From Flectonema sp. DT1601 (Eukaryota; Euglenozoa; Diplonemea; Diplonemida; Diplonemidae), in contig OZ025831.1 in NCBI GenBank assembly GCA_964019425.1, forward strand, positions 186,001 through 250,000: a stretch of 64,000 nt of DNA, written 5' to 3'. Both the position numbers and the translations under genes were made by a program. The notes beneath the pieces are model-generated. The model was not told where the DNA came from, did no database searches, and worked only from the letters and a program-made list of their open reading frames with translations. Shown here piece after piece: positions 54,414 through 64,000 of this stretch. How positions within the stretch are numbered: the first letter of the stretch is position 1; every line of letters starts with the position of its first letter.

Positions 54414-55753
54414 TTAGTAAGCAGAACTTGATTTATTCAAGGCATATTGAGCGTAGCTGTAGTTACGGTTTGGATGCATCATCATTGGTCTACGGGATTT
54501 AAATAGCCACTCAGCGTAATATACGAATTGGTCGTTTTCCATCTTCGTAAGGAGAGTAGAGTTGTGTACGTTTTCAATGTAGAAATCGTTAAACGAACGG
54601 AGGACCTTTTGAGCTAAAATATGGTCTTCTTCTATACACCCCATCAGTAACTCTGATAGTTGGTAATGTGGGAAAGTATGAATGTCTCTTCCTAACATTT
54701 CCCACTGTCTAAATAGTCTTATTCCCCTCTCACCGTCTATCTCTCTTCCGTAACTGGCTGTTACCATAGCGTAAACCTGTTTTGTTTTTTTCTTTTGAAT
54801 TTCAATTTATTAAAAAGAAATTTCAAAAACACATGAAAAGACATGCCTGTGTTTTCAATGTGCCTTCCCATCCTTTAGGCATTGTCGGGTTGTATTCCGC
54901 TCGTTCGAATTCCTTTATGACGCCAGAGTAGGATTTAGCATTGTAGTGGGCGAGTATTATTTTTTCGAAGTGAGATGCGTCCCAGACCAGTCCGAGTCCT
55001 CCCTTTTCTTTACTATCGTGCATTACCTTGTAGAGGAGTTCACCTTTCTCGATGTCACCTTTGTGAGCGACTGCATCCAGAGCGTGGAATCCGACTCGAT
55101 GAAGGCAAGCCTCATCAAAGATACCTGCGATTGTTTGTTTTTTATAATTAGGATTTCGAGATAACATTATTTTTCCCTTTTAAAAAATTAAAATACACAC
55201 CTGCTTCAAATCCTTTTTTTGCACCCTCCCAACGTGCCATTGCTACGTCAGCACCATCTTCACTTGTTCGATGTCTAATGATATCAGCAATTAGAGGTCT
55301 GACTGCTATCAGTGCAGCAGATGTTTCAAAGTCGCCATCCAAACTCTGAAGATGATGACCAACAAAGGCTTGTTTTTGTTGTTCAGGTCTCCATATATCA
55401 GCCATCTGTGTTGTGGTATTGCTTACTATGAAACTATGAAAAAACAGTCTTTACATCAAAAAAATAAAAAAAGAAATTCATACATGATGCCACATAGGTA
55501 TATTTACAGGACCATCATAAGCAAATGGTCTTTGAGAGGCAACTCCGTATCCTGTTCCGGTTTGTCCTCCAGCGTTTCCTCTCCTGGTTTGGTTGAGTAG
55601 TGTTAAAAAAAGAATCGGCAAACTTCACTTTTTTACTACCTCACTAACACTTTTTATTTTGTTTGTGCGCAACCGGTAGAAAATCCTAATAAAGGAATAG
55701 GTTAGTTACGCTGCTGCAATTCTCTTTCTACCGAACAATGAGTTTGTAGGTAC

Positions 55754-55784
<31 letters not shown>

Positions 55785-55914
55785 CAACTTAACAATAAAC
55801 AATTACATACCAAGTCTTCTTCCATCCCATGACATCCTGCGCTCCATCAGATTGATAAAATAAAGGTTGAATTAATACCTGACAGCAGCGAACCTGAGAT
55901 GCCCGCAGAGCCAT
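54414..55914 (-). CDS. PPR/TPR-like helical-repeat protein, probably mitochondrial
   Basis: 349 aa in five exons (55914-55811, 55583-55484, 55405-55201, 55124-54847, 54776-54414); introns are 227, 78, 76 and 70 bp, and exons sum to whole codons. The start MALRASQVRCCQVLIQP is basic with no acids, like a mitochondrial presequence. The body is paired helices of PPR style: RVGFHALDAVAHKGDIEKGE, DASHFEKIILAHYNAKSYSG and TQVYAMVTASYGREIDGERG, then IHTFPHYQLSELLMGCIEED. The order of helix pairs fits an organellar RNA-binding or mitoribosome-associated protein; the target is unknown. The fourth intron starts GC (CAG|GCATGT), not GT. The first intron carries copy 2 of a dispersed repeat. TTCATTTCAG lies 15 nt before the ATG. 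Confidence 0.75.
55612..55779 (+). repeat. Short dispersed repeat, copy 2, inside an intron
   Basis: About 168 bp including a 27-A tail, in the first intron of the PPR-like gene and antisense to it. It is the longer of the two copies: it keeps ACTACCTCACTAACAC and CCGAACAATGAGTTTG, which copy 1 (22832-22950) lacks. No target-site duplication could be seen by eye. Confidence 0.75.
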
Positions 55915-56059
55915 GTCCCTGGTGGTCTGCTGAAATGAAATAAGAAGTACATAAAAGAACTAATTTAGTATAAAACATTTGTTTCTTAACGTAAATGAAA
56001 CTAAACGATTGGGTAATGAGATTGGTAAACTCAAAGTAGAATAATAATCGTATCCAACA

Positions 56060-56737
56060 CTACCATCTACGGGGATATATTGTCTGTTGCACTCTTGCAG
56101 CGCTTCTAAAGTATTCTCGAGAAGGTTCAAAATTTCTTTCTCCATCAACCCTTCGCTTGCAGCTATCCAGAGCAGGAATTGCAAGTGAAGACAGCCGTCG
56201 ACTAGCTGGAGGGGGTCGATGAGGAATTTGCATATTCGGAATAGCATTCACTGCTTCAACACGAGTAATATAAGTTGGCGGTAATTTATTAGGTGGGAAT
56301 ATATTGTAGTCACTATCAACAGATAAAAGGTCTCCCACAGAGATCGGTTCCCTCATTTTTGCATTACTAAAGAATGGTTTTAATCCATGTCTAGGAGCTT
56401 TATAATTATTACACTTTGGAGATAGCTGTGTGACTGGTGGTCTGTAAGCATCATCGCTGCTAATGACCAGTCTTTCGGAATCGTCTTCCAGATAAAAAGA
56501 TTCCTCTCTGTCATTCCTATTCCAAGCCACAGCATTCCAGCAGTCAATAGAAGCCGCAAAATGTCCAGAATCCACAATAGTCTTCTTTCCACTCCTTCTC
56601 TTCGGTAGGCTCTCACCATTGTCACATCTGTTGTACGTCTTTCCCCATCCACTTGTGTTTCGAGACCCTGGTTTCTTGACTTTCTTCAGGAACCCGCCGC
56701 TGCTGAATAAACTCTGTGTCGGGTCGCGGTCAGGCAT
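56060..56737 (-). CDS. Unrecognised basic, mostly disordered protein
   Basis: 225 aa, single exon. Pro/Ser/Arg/Asn-rich, with few hydrophobic clusters apart from HFAASIDCWNAVAWNRND (about 60-77) and SVGDLLSVDSDYNIFPPNKL (about 130-150). No family recognised. The start MPDRDPTQSLF is preceded by TTTGTCTCTTCAG at 14 nt, a strong acceptor-like site, which supports a real gene. It ends about 145 bp upstream of the PPR-like gene's start. Confidence 0.6.
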   Translation of the reverse strand: MPDRDPTQSLFSSGGFLKKVKKPGSRNTSGWGKTYNRCDNGESLPKRRSGKKTIVDSGHFAASIDCWNAVAWNRNDREESFYLEDDSERLVISSDDAYRPPVTQLSPKCNNYKAPRHGLKPFFSNAKMREPISVGDLLSVDSDYNIFPPNKLPPTYITRVEAVNAIPNMQIPHRPPPASRRLSSLAIPALDSCKRRVDGERNFEPSREYFRSAARVQQTIYPRRW

Positions 56738-57321
56738 CTAGTGTAAGGTACTGAAGAGACAAATATGATCAATGTCGTAAACAAAAAAGAAAAACAACGT
56801 CAGAACATCCTTGGTGCCATCAACAGAGAAAATGACTCGGTGCGGAATCGAACTAAATCGCATCACATTTTTTTGCCGCAAACCTGCATTCCCTACAAGA
56901 AACAAAAAGAAGAAAAAATGACAACCCAACAAGAATCCTTCCAAATAAATAACTGAGCTTAGAACAACAGAGAGGCAAACACTAAATCACTAAATCGCTG
57001 GGGACGCAATACGTAAAGCAACAATTAAATAATTCTCCTCAATTGAGAAGGTGAGCGATAAGTATCGCAGGCAGGTGCTTTTTTTCAAACCTCCCAGACA
57101 AACAGGGTGTAATTTTCTACCACAAGGCAAGCCAAAACAAATCTAAAAAAAGAAGCTTTCCCATTTTTGTCTACTTCCCTGACTACCTGCGTGAATACAA
57201 CAACACATTTTTTTTTTTTTGATAAGTGCTGCTTTTATTTTTTTAAATTTACATCTTCTTCAAGATGTAACAATAAAGCTTACTGAGTAATATAACAAGG
57301 GGTGGTCCTTTAGGTCTACTT
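56738..57321. other. Intergenic
   Basis: 584 bp, moderately AT-rich, with a T run at about 57209-57220. No gene or RNA supported. Confidence 0.5.
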
Positions 57322-58503
57322 TTATTGTTGTTTTTTCTTGCGCATTGCTGCTGGGGAAGTCTTCCCAGAAGCCGACTGTTGGACTGGTCTCCTTTTAGAA
57401 GTGTACCGATTAAAGGCAGTTCTCGCAATAAGCTCAATGACTAATAAGAATATCATTGGTAGTGTGAGACAGACGCAGATGTAGATGTTCCCCAATCCCC
57501 AAAACCACCAGTCACAACAACCAATTGTGACACCCGCTGTTAGAACTGCTACAAGACCAGCCTGAAAGAATGAAATTCCTGCAATGCAGAGGAATAACAA
57601 CGTAGCTCCAGTGCAGGTCATTCGAAGAACGTGAGTGATCCTTTTTACAGAACCGATTTCTTCGCGGAATAGCTGACTGCGACCCAGAATTCCAGGACGA
57701 GCTTTAAAAATAGCTCTCTCAGTATCACCATAGTCGTATAACTCCATCGCTCCATCACCAGCATGCATTGCAAGGATCGTAAACGGAATAGAAATCTGAC
57801 TCGCTAAGTGCATCACCCGTCTGTTGGTTGCAGCGCAGAAAGTTTCAGAAGCATTTTCATCATCGTAGACCCACTTTGTTCCTGAACGTTCCTTAAAGTT
57901 TGTTTTTGAAAGATCGTATTGCAGGTCATCAATTGGTTTGCCCTGTTGTGAAACCCTTTTAAGACCTTTTCCATCAATCTTGTAGTATCCTAAAGTAGCA
58001 TTCTTGGGATAGAAAGTCTCAGACATATAGTCTCCAGTGTGTTGTAGTGTCCAGGTACCATCCTGACATGTTTGGGTTATTCTATCAGTGCGTGATGTGT
58101 CAATTGGCCATTCTAATGCACCAAACAGATTATCGTTAAGCGATTCTGTTCCGAGAAGTGATATTGGAGTGTCTTCAGTGATGAAAACAGCTACTAGTTT
58201 TCCAACTGTTGTTGATGCTGATTTAGAGTCAGGAGTGATACCTCTATCGGTTGGGACTCTACTGTCTTGCTCAAACATGTCCTGAAGTATGCCGCCATAT
58301 ATTTGAGTATCACCTTGATCATTGAGCTCTGATCCTGTTAACGGATCAGTGAATATCGTCATCTCTGCAATTTCATTTATCTCGTGTAGGCTGTCGTAGT
58401 GTCTCCTCTCAAGGACGTAAAGTAAAATCATGAACACAACTAATACTCCAAAAGCCCCCGTCAGCGGGACTTCTGTTTGTCTTTTTGTTAGTTTCTTAGC
58501 CAT
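57322..58503 (-). CDS. Four-pass membrane protein with large lumenal domain, TMEM43-like
   Basis: 393 aa from MAKKLTKRQTEVPLTG. One membrane helix at about 14-33 (GAFGVLVVFMILLYVLE), a soluble domain of about 250 residues, then three hydrophobic helices at about 288-365 (GATLLFLCIAGISFF, GLVAVLTAGVTIGCC, ICVCLTLPMIFLLVIEL) and a basic tail rich in Lys/Arg/Gln. Topology, length and the phrase VGKLVAVF..EDTPISLLG early in the lumenal part resemble TMEM43/LUMA, an inner nuclear membrane and ER protein, but sequence identity is too low to be sure by eye. The open frame continues 72 codons upstream, hydrophobic and unlike the rest, so 58503 is preferred. GAAACCTTACCTAAT precedes the ATG, almost the same as the leader of H2B copy a. 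Confidence 0.7.
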   Translation of the reverse strand: MAKKLTKRQTEVPLTGAFGVLVVFMILLYVLERRHYDSLHEINEIAEMTIFTDPLTGSELNDQGDTQIYGGILQDMFEQDSRVPTDRGITPDSKSASTTVGKLVAVFITEDTPISLLGTESLNDNLFGALEWPIDTSRTDRITQTCQDGTWTLQHTGDYMSETFYPKNATLGYYKIDGKGLKRVSQQGKPIDDLQYDLSKTNFKERSGTKWVYDDENASETFCAATNRRVMHLASQISIPFTILAMHAGDGAMELYDYGDTERAIFKARPGILGRSQLFREEIGSVKRITHVLRMTCTGATLLFLCIAGISFFQAGLVAVLTAGVTIGCCDWWFWGLGNIYICVCLTLPMIFLLVIELIARTAFNRYTSKRRPVQQSASGKTSPAAMRKKKQQ

Positions 58504-58899
58504 ATTAGGTAAGGTTTCTTTTTCAAAAATAAAATAACAGTTCCAGCTTACAACACCAAAACCAATATAATCAAAAAACGCCAAGACAGAGAGTAGTTTA
58601 GTGTTGATCCTTGTAAGTAGAATAAATATAAACAAAACAGAATTAACGATCCACAACGAGAGGGTTCTCCAGTCCCATAGAATGAGCGAATCAACGGGAA
58701 TGAAATGCAAAGATAACAACAGATACTTTCAGCAAGTCATTATTTTTTTTTTTTTTTTTCCCCTCGAGAGTTATTCGTCACGTTAGACTACTACTCCCTG
58801 CCATTCAGTTTTATAATCCGAATGACTACTTGTCGTGCTACGTTCAGTCAACAGTCCAGCTGTTCTTCAGAGTCAGACCTACAGACACAAATTACTTTC
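58504..58899. other. Short intergenic gap
   Basis: 396 bp with a T run at about 58743-58759. The upstream open extension of the TMEM43-like frame lies here. Nothing else seen. Confidence 0.5.
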
Positions 58900-59738
58900 T
58901 TAGTCGTCTTCCTGTTGGAACTCATCTTTCAATTGCTCTATTAGCGAAACACGGATTTCTGTACCTGTTGGTTTGATAGGTTGTTAGGTTATGACTCTCA
59001 GTCATGAGTATAACTGAAATAGTAATCAAAACATCATAAAACGTGTTCTTCTCAAAGATTTTGTATTAAAAAAAAAAAAAAAATTAAAGAAATCATCACA
59101 AAAAAACATACAATCGTGTCCACGAAGCTGATCTTTGTGGAACTGAACTTTGCATTTCCACAAAACCATTTCTAATGCCCCAGCGATGACTCCACAAAGA
59201 CTGTTTGAATACCATAGGTTATTTAAGTTGTCGGGAAGTTCAGCGAACATTGTCAACGGATTGTCATCCAGCATTAGAGAATAACTACTTCCGTCTTCAG
59301 TCCAATTACGAACATCAGCAGTCACTCCTAAAAACATTTTAAATCCAACTTTGGCAATCGCTTCTGCGGTATCTCTAAATGACCTGTTTTTTTTTTTTTT
59401 TTTTTTTCATTATCATACGTGAAGAAACTTTAAAAAAAAAAAAAAAAAAAAAAAAACCTGCAAGGAGATTGTGATTTTGACAAGTACTCGTCTATCAGAC
59501 GAACTCCTATCTTATAACCAATTGAATACAGTTGGTTGTTTACTTCCTCAACATTTCCTTCATTGTCCTCAAGAAGTTGCATTACTAAAGAGCCATAAGT
59601 AACGATAAACAGCTCAGCGCTCTGTTGTTATTATTTATTATTGTTGTTCTATTCTAAAGTAATCATAAATAGGTAGTTTGGACATACAATTTTTTCCATC
59701 TTTTCAAATGCCCGTTCACCCTGTCTGGCTCGTTGCAT
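58900..59738 (-). CDS. TRAPP complex subunit BET3 (TRAPPC3)
   Basis: 183 aa in four exons (59738-59688, 59621-59458, 59383-59112, 58964-58900); introns are 66, 74 and 147 bp and the sum is whole codons. The spliced protein follows BET3 throughout: KISAELFIVTYGSLVMQLLE, VNNQLYSIGYKIGVRLIDEY, CRSFRDTAEAIAKVGFKMFL, GVTADVRNWTEDGSSYSLML, DDNPLTMFAELPDNLNNLWY and SNSLCGVIAGALEMV, ending TEIRVSLIEQLKDEFQQEDD. The palmitoylation-site Cys of human TRAPPC3 aligns near LLEDN, where no Cys is visible. BET3 is the core of the TRAPP tether that activates Rab1/Ypt1 at the cis-Golgi. The start is fixed by the short first exon MQRARQGERAFEKMEKI. An A run, not an acceptor-like site, precedes the ATG. Confidence 0.95.
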
Positions 59739-60578
59739 TTTTTTTTTTTTTTTTTTTTTTTAAAATAAAGTCTATTCTTAAAATTGATATTAAACACAAG
59801 ACAGTGTCTGACTGACTGGGTTGCAATATTGTGAGCTGTGTTTGATCTATCAGTACATACTCAACTAATTGAATCACTGGAGTTATCCGCCCATGTTTGT
59901 AATAACATAAACTAAAAGACTTTTCCTGTTTTCTTATTTCCAGCGAATATCCGGTTCGTGCTGTTAGAGGGAAAAAAAAAATACATTTTAGTTCCATTTG
60001 AGAATTAAAAAATAGTAGTTATACTGTACTTAGTTACGAATATTTCTTTTCTTTTTTTTTTTTTTTAAAAAAATTGTTTCTTCTTTTTTTTCTTTTTTTA
60101 TATTGTTAAAAAGTATGTAGTCGTATTTTCTTTTTTTTTTTTTTTTCATTAATTCTAAATGTAGAAATTTATTTATTTTATTTTTCTTTATTTTTTTTTC
60201 ATTATTTTGTTTTTTTTTTTTTTTTTTTTGCCTCATTGTTATTATTTTTTTCTTCTTCTTCTTCTTTTCATCTTGGGCTACCAAGTTGCCTAAAAAACTT
60301 AGAAAAAGACGAAAAGTACAACAGGGTGTACCTTTCATTTTCACAAAATTACAATGTTTTCGTAAGGGAAGTTTTTTGGGGGAATCTATTTCTTGTGTCG
60401 GTTGCCTACATGGGTAGACAGAGAGAATTAAAAAATAAGAAAAAAACAATAATATCCCAATTTTCATCATCCCTTTTCTCAAGCATTTTAAACAAAGGGA
60501 ATATCGTGTAAAGGCAACTGTTGTTCTAGAAGAGACCACTCTTTTATTGTTCAAGAGGCTTACTTATCGAAGTGAATC
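59739..60578. other. Intergenic with long T runs
   Basis: 840 bp. T runs at about 59738-59761, 60053-60066, 60129-60146 and 60209-60229. The 174-codon minus-strand frame at 60030-60554 is mostly Lys from these runs. No gene. Confidence 0.6.
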
Positions 60579-60710
60579 TTAAACAGGAGATGACACATTT
60601 TGTGTATTTGAGTTTGATAGCCATTGCCTTGGATCAGGATTAGTAATCTTCTTAACGTCTTTTAAGTCAATTGTCTCTTCACACATAGGACAAGGTTCCT
60701 GGTTTGGAAG

Positions 60711-60742
<32 letters not shown>

Positions 60743-63700
60743 CTCACCCTCACAGCAGAAATAATAACTGATTCATACCTCCTTAATAAGCTGAGTGAAC
60801 GGCTCATAAAGTGACGGAAACCTGCATGACGGACAACAGGTCCACGACTCAAGTAACATATGTTGCCTGTTTTGAGTGTTTTATTATTTGTTATCAAAAA
60901 AAAAAAAAAAACAAGAGAAAATAATTTTAAAAAAAAAAAAAAAAAAAAACACATACCCTGTACTGACACAGTAAGGAATATTATTCTTACAACGGGGGCA
61001 ATCAAGCATCGTGAGAGGAACAGAGACGCTGCAGAATGGACATGGGCCGACAGGTTCAGGTGGGTCCGTTAAATCTGCTTCTGTAAGTCTCTTACCAGGA
61101 ACGTTATTTTTACTGTAATATCCAGGTTTTCGTACTATTGTGTCTATTCGTTTACGATGCTTGTCAGGGATACCTTTTCTGTCTGACGTAACTAACTGTT
61201 TAGCATACGTGAAAGCAGACTTGTCAAAACCTGCCTTGTTGCACTCTGTAACACACGACGTTAATATTTGTGTGATATGCTTTGGGAATTTAGGAATGTT
61301 CTTAGCGACTCTAATTAACATCCTAGCAGCGAGGTCATGATTATTAAGTGTTTTCATCAACGGCTTAGCAATTAAGTAGCTGTGCAGAAGCATGAGATTC
61401 CAACGAAGCTCAGAAGGTACAGCCATGCCATGTTTTTCCAATTCTTTGTATGTTTGGAATAGTAGTCTGTGAGCTACTCGGTAGTGTCCTAGCTCTCTTT
61501 GAGTGCGTGCTATTATAATTGCTGTATCACTTCCCTTTTCGTATTTCCCTAACGCCATGTATAGTGAAAATAAGTATTTCGGATCTCTCGGTGCGTCATT
61601 CTCTTCAGCTGTTAAATATCTAATCATTTGTGTTGATAATTTATTTAATTTCGCTTCTCCCACAACAGCAATAGCGCTATTTAAACAGCTGTCAATCTTC
61701 TTTTCTACTTCGGCTGCGTCGGCTGCGCGGACCATTGTTGCACCCAGTGACGACACCGCTTCAAGATACTTTTGAAGCGCTTTGTCATAACTGTGACATT
61801 TGAAATAATAATCTGCTGCGGTGCTGAAATCACTCTTTCCTTCGTAGTACTCAGCAATGTGAAGGTAGTTTTCAGTACTTCCATTCGCACCTAATATACT
61901 GCTGTAAGTAGCCATGTTGTTGGTAGTACTCGCAAGTTCAAACGCCTCGTCAGTTTTCTTCGCAAGCAGTAAAAATTCAATCGCAGTTTCGGGGTTTCCG
62001 TCTTTGCGACAATACTTCGCAACCAACGCAGCTGCTTCTGCTGACTTAGTCCTTCGCACGATTTCATAAGCAGAACTAATGTCATTTAATTGCTCAACAG
62101 TAAGTCTGACCACATTATCCCAATCTTCTGCCTTCGCATAGGCGTCGTTGGCTTCTTTGTAGGCACCCTCTTTTTCTTTAGCCGCAGCATACAGTCCTTG
62201 GATCTTGTGACTGTTTATGTGAGGCATCAGAGTAGATGCAGCCTTTAAATTCTTTGTTTGGCATATGTAAATCTGAGTAGCGAGGTCATAGCTTCCAGCC
62301 TTTTCATAAAGTTGTGCAGCTTCAGTCCATTGTTTGAGTTCTTCGAATATCTGAGCGCATTCCGTTGCCATGGTCGGTGAGTCGGTCTGCATAGCAATTT
62401 GAAATCCTCTGCTGATGTCACCCATACGAATTGTTATTCGAGCAATACCTGCCTGACAATGCTCATTATGCTGTCGAAGAGATCTGTTTTTGTGATCTCC
62501 ATCTGCTGCATCAATTTGAACAACTCCCTTGTGAAACATCTCTAAGGCCTGTTGATGTTCTCCTCTGAATTCCAACTGTGATGCGTATTCTCGTGATATG
62601 TGTGGCACACTCTCTGGAGATAGTTTTTCAGACAATTCCAAAGCTTCATTCCAATGCATTAAATCTCTTCTCATTTCAAGAGCCAGAATAGGACAAGAAG
62701 ATTTCATAAAATGATTTTGAGCCTCGTTGAAATTCTTAAAAAGCATCGCAACATGTCCAAGTAACAAACTCTTTTCATTAACATGAAGCAGCTGATCGAG
62801 AGCAATGACCATTGCTGGCTGTTGGACTACTCTGTAGACTCGAATAGCTAACTCAACATCTAACAGATGTAAGGCTTTATCTCCTAAGGCATACCAACAT
62901 TCGTTGAGGTTTAGCTGCTGAGCAAATTGCCAAGCAACGTCTAACTTATGAAGGGAAAGGTTCGTGTAAAAGGCGTTGAATACTTGATCACCACTCAGTC
63001 GATGATTTAATGAAATATTTTGGTGGGTTACCAATTGAATGACAGGCATCGTTCCAGAAGGCATTTGACAGATGACTCCTCCATTGTGAACGAGGATAGG
63101 AACAAATCCAAATGGTTTATCAGTAGTACGGATCTCATCAGTCAGTGTCTTACCTTGATATTTACAAACAGGTCCACACTTTGCACCCCATCTAGAGTTG
63201 GGAGCGTATACGTATGATGTTAAGTGTTTAGAGTCTGCTCCGACAAAGGTTCCCCACTCAGATACATCCCACATAATCTTACTGGTGTCAACGCTGAATC
63301 TATCAACTTTACATGTTGAGTCGTTGACTGAACTGTAGATATAAGCCTCATTAGTATCATCAATAAAGACTGCACGAGTTCCAACAGGATTCGGAAACAC
63401 AGATCTAATACCAATAGTACTTCTGTACTCGGATATGATTGTCCAGTCGTCTAGTGAGAATTGAACTATACTACCGTGACTCGTTCCGTACAGCATATAT
63501 TTTGGAGTCATTGAAACAGTCGTAATTACAACATCTCCTTCTTTTTCAGGAAATAGTTTTTGTTGTTTTCTTTCATCTTGTTGTTGAGGATGATCGAAAC
63601 CAGGTTCTATATTTTGTTCTTGTTGATTAATTGGATGGAGTGTCACTTTACCTTCACACATGACAGCAGAATACTCTGTAGATAATTTGACAAAATCGAC

Positions 63701-64000
63701 GCTTTTTAAATACGACCTCTGAGATACTACTTTTGCGTTCTTCGTTGCTCTTTGTAGTAGATAATACCAAACACAGTTATTCATACCAACAGCTGCATGT
63801 TCTGGTCCGAGACTTACAAATGTTGGTTCAATTTCAACAGCAATTTTTGCAACGTCGGTTTCTGTGACGACATCTCTAACACACATTTCTCTCAGTGAAG
63901 TTAAATAAAGAATTTGAGTTCCATAGTAATCATGCATAACCGGTATTCGGGTTAAGAATGTGTGGATATTTCCGTTCTTTGATGAGACTGTCAGGATTTG
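60579..64000 (-). CDS. IFT144/WDR19, intraflagellar transport A subunit (5' part beyond window)
   Basis: About 1085 codons in three visible exons (64000-60957, 60866-60779, 60698-60579); introns 90 and 80 bp. The N-terminal part of the WD40 region lies outside the window. Visible are the late propeller (KYMLYGTSHGSIVQFSLDDW, EYRSTIGIRSVFPNPVGTRA, TSKIMWDVSEWGTFVGADS) and a long TPR-like solenoid (LNECWYALGDKALHLLDVEL, RGEHQQALEMFHKG, QWTEAAQLYEKAGSYDLATQ, YYEGKSDFSTAADYYFKCHS). Spliced C-terminal zinc-binding pairs follow: CPFC, CPRCKNNIPYCVSTG, then QHMLLESWTCCPSCRFP and EPCPMCEETIDL, as in WDR19. It is part of the IFT-A complex for retrograde transport and membrane protein entry into cilia. 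Its presence means the organism builds a cilium by IFT. Confidence 0.95.

Noticed and set aside
57322-58719. Longer start at 58719 for the TMEM43-like protein
   Set aside because: The extra 72 residues are hydrophobic and unlike the rest; the ATG at 58503 has a leader like other genes.
60030-60554. Minus-strand frame of 174 codons between BET3 and IFT144
   Set aside because: Mostly poly-Lys from T runs on the plus strand; no recognisable domain and no gene-like start context.
1-64000. CRISPR arrays, prokaryotic operons, insertion sequences, rRNA genes
   Set aside because: The window is eukaryotic nuclear DNA; no such structures were seen.

Overview
This is a nuclear window from a ciliated or flagellated eukaryotic microbe. 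The lineage is not resolved from sequence alone. Evidence for this is short GT-AG introns (mostly 66-230 bp) with GTATG-type donors, very long A and T homopolymers in every intergenic gap, and genes for intraflagellar transport (IFT144/WDR19), polycystin-2, TRAPP BET3, a HUWE1/Tom1-type HECT ligase, LSM14 and two histone H2B copies. All 24 supported host genes (plus one H2B relic) lie on the minus strand, and most start codons sit 10-30 nt after a splice-acceptor-like AG. That combination recalls the one-way gene arrays and spliced-leader trans-splicing of Euglenozoa (e.g. diplonemids) or of dinoflagellates/Perkinsus. The assignment is inference.

Layout, low to high coordinate (so 3' to 5' along the genes). 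1-9 kb: a partial type II membrane protein, an SR-rich small protein, LSM14-like, an RCC1-repeat protein and a triple PDZ-like protein. 9-17.3 kb: a multipass protein with a degenerate class III nucleotidyl cyclase domain, a secreted purple acid phosphatase, an unknown, and a three-exon polycystin-2 channel. 17.4-18.8 kb: two H2B genes and a truncated H2B relic. 19.5-24.6 kb: a C11orf54-type (DUF1907) protein, a coiled-coil protein and a membrane-anchored EEP hydrolase. 25.9-30.8 kb: a four-exon secreted repeat protein of about 1397 aa. 31.7-40.6 kb: a small membrane protein, a myristoylated LRR-DUF1399 protein and a PB1 plus STAT-type SH2-like protein. 42-54 kb: the giant HECT ligase. 54.4-64 kb: a PPR-like mitochondrial protein, an unknown, a TMEM43-like membrane protein, BET3 and IFT144 (partial).

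The most unusual item is a long antisense reading frame (about 42565-43596, plus strand) that fills the large intron interrupting the HECT domain of the HUWE1-like gene. It is the only convincing plus-strand coding frame in the window. It has no close relative I can name; its pattern weakly recalls bunyavirus-type (phenuivirid-like) nucleoproteins, so it is treated as a possible viral fossil. The HECT exon just beyond it carries one extra base relative to the conserved reading frame.

Gene models with introns were built by eye, from frame continuity and family alignment. The multi-exon models for RCC1, LSM14, polycystin, the repeat protein, PPR and BET3 all sum to whole codons, which supports them.
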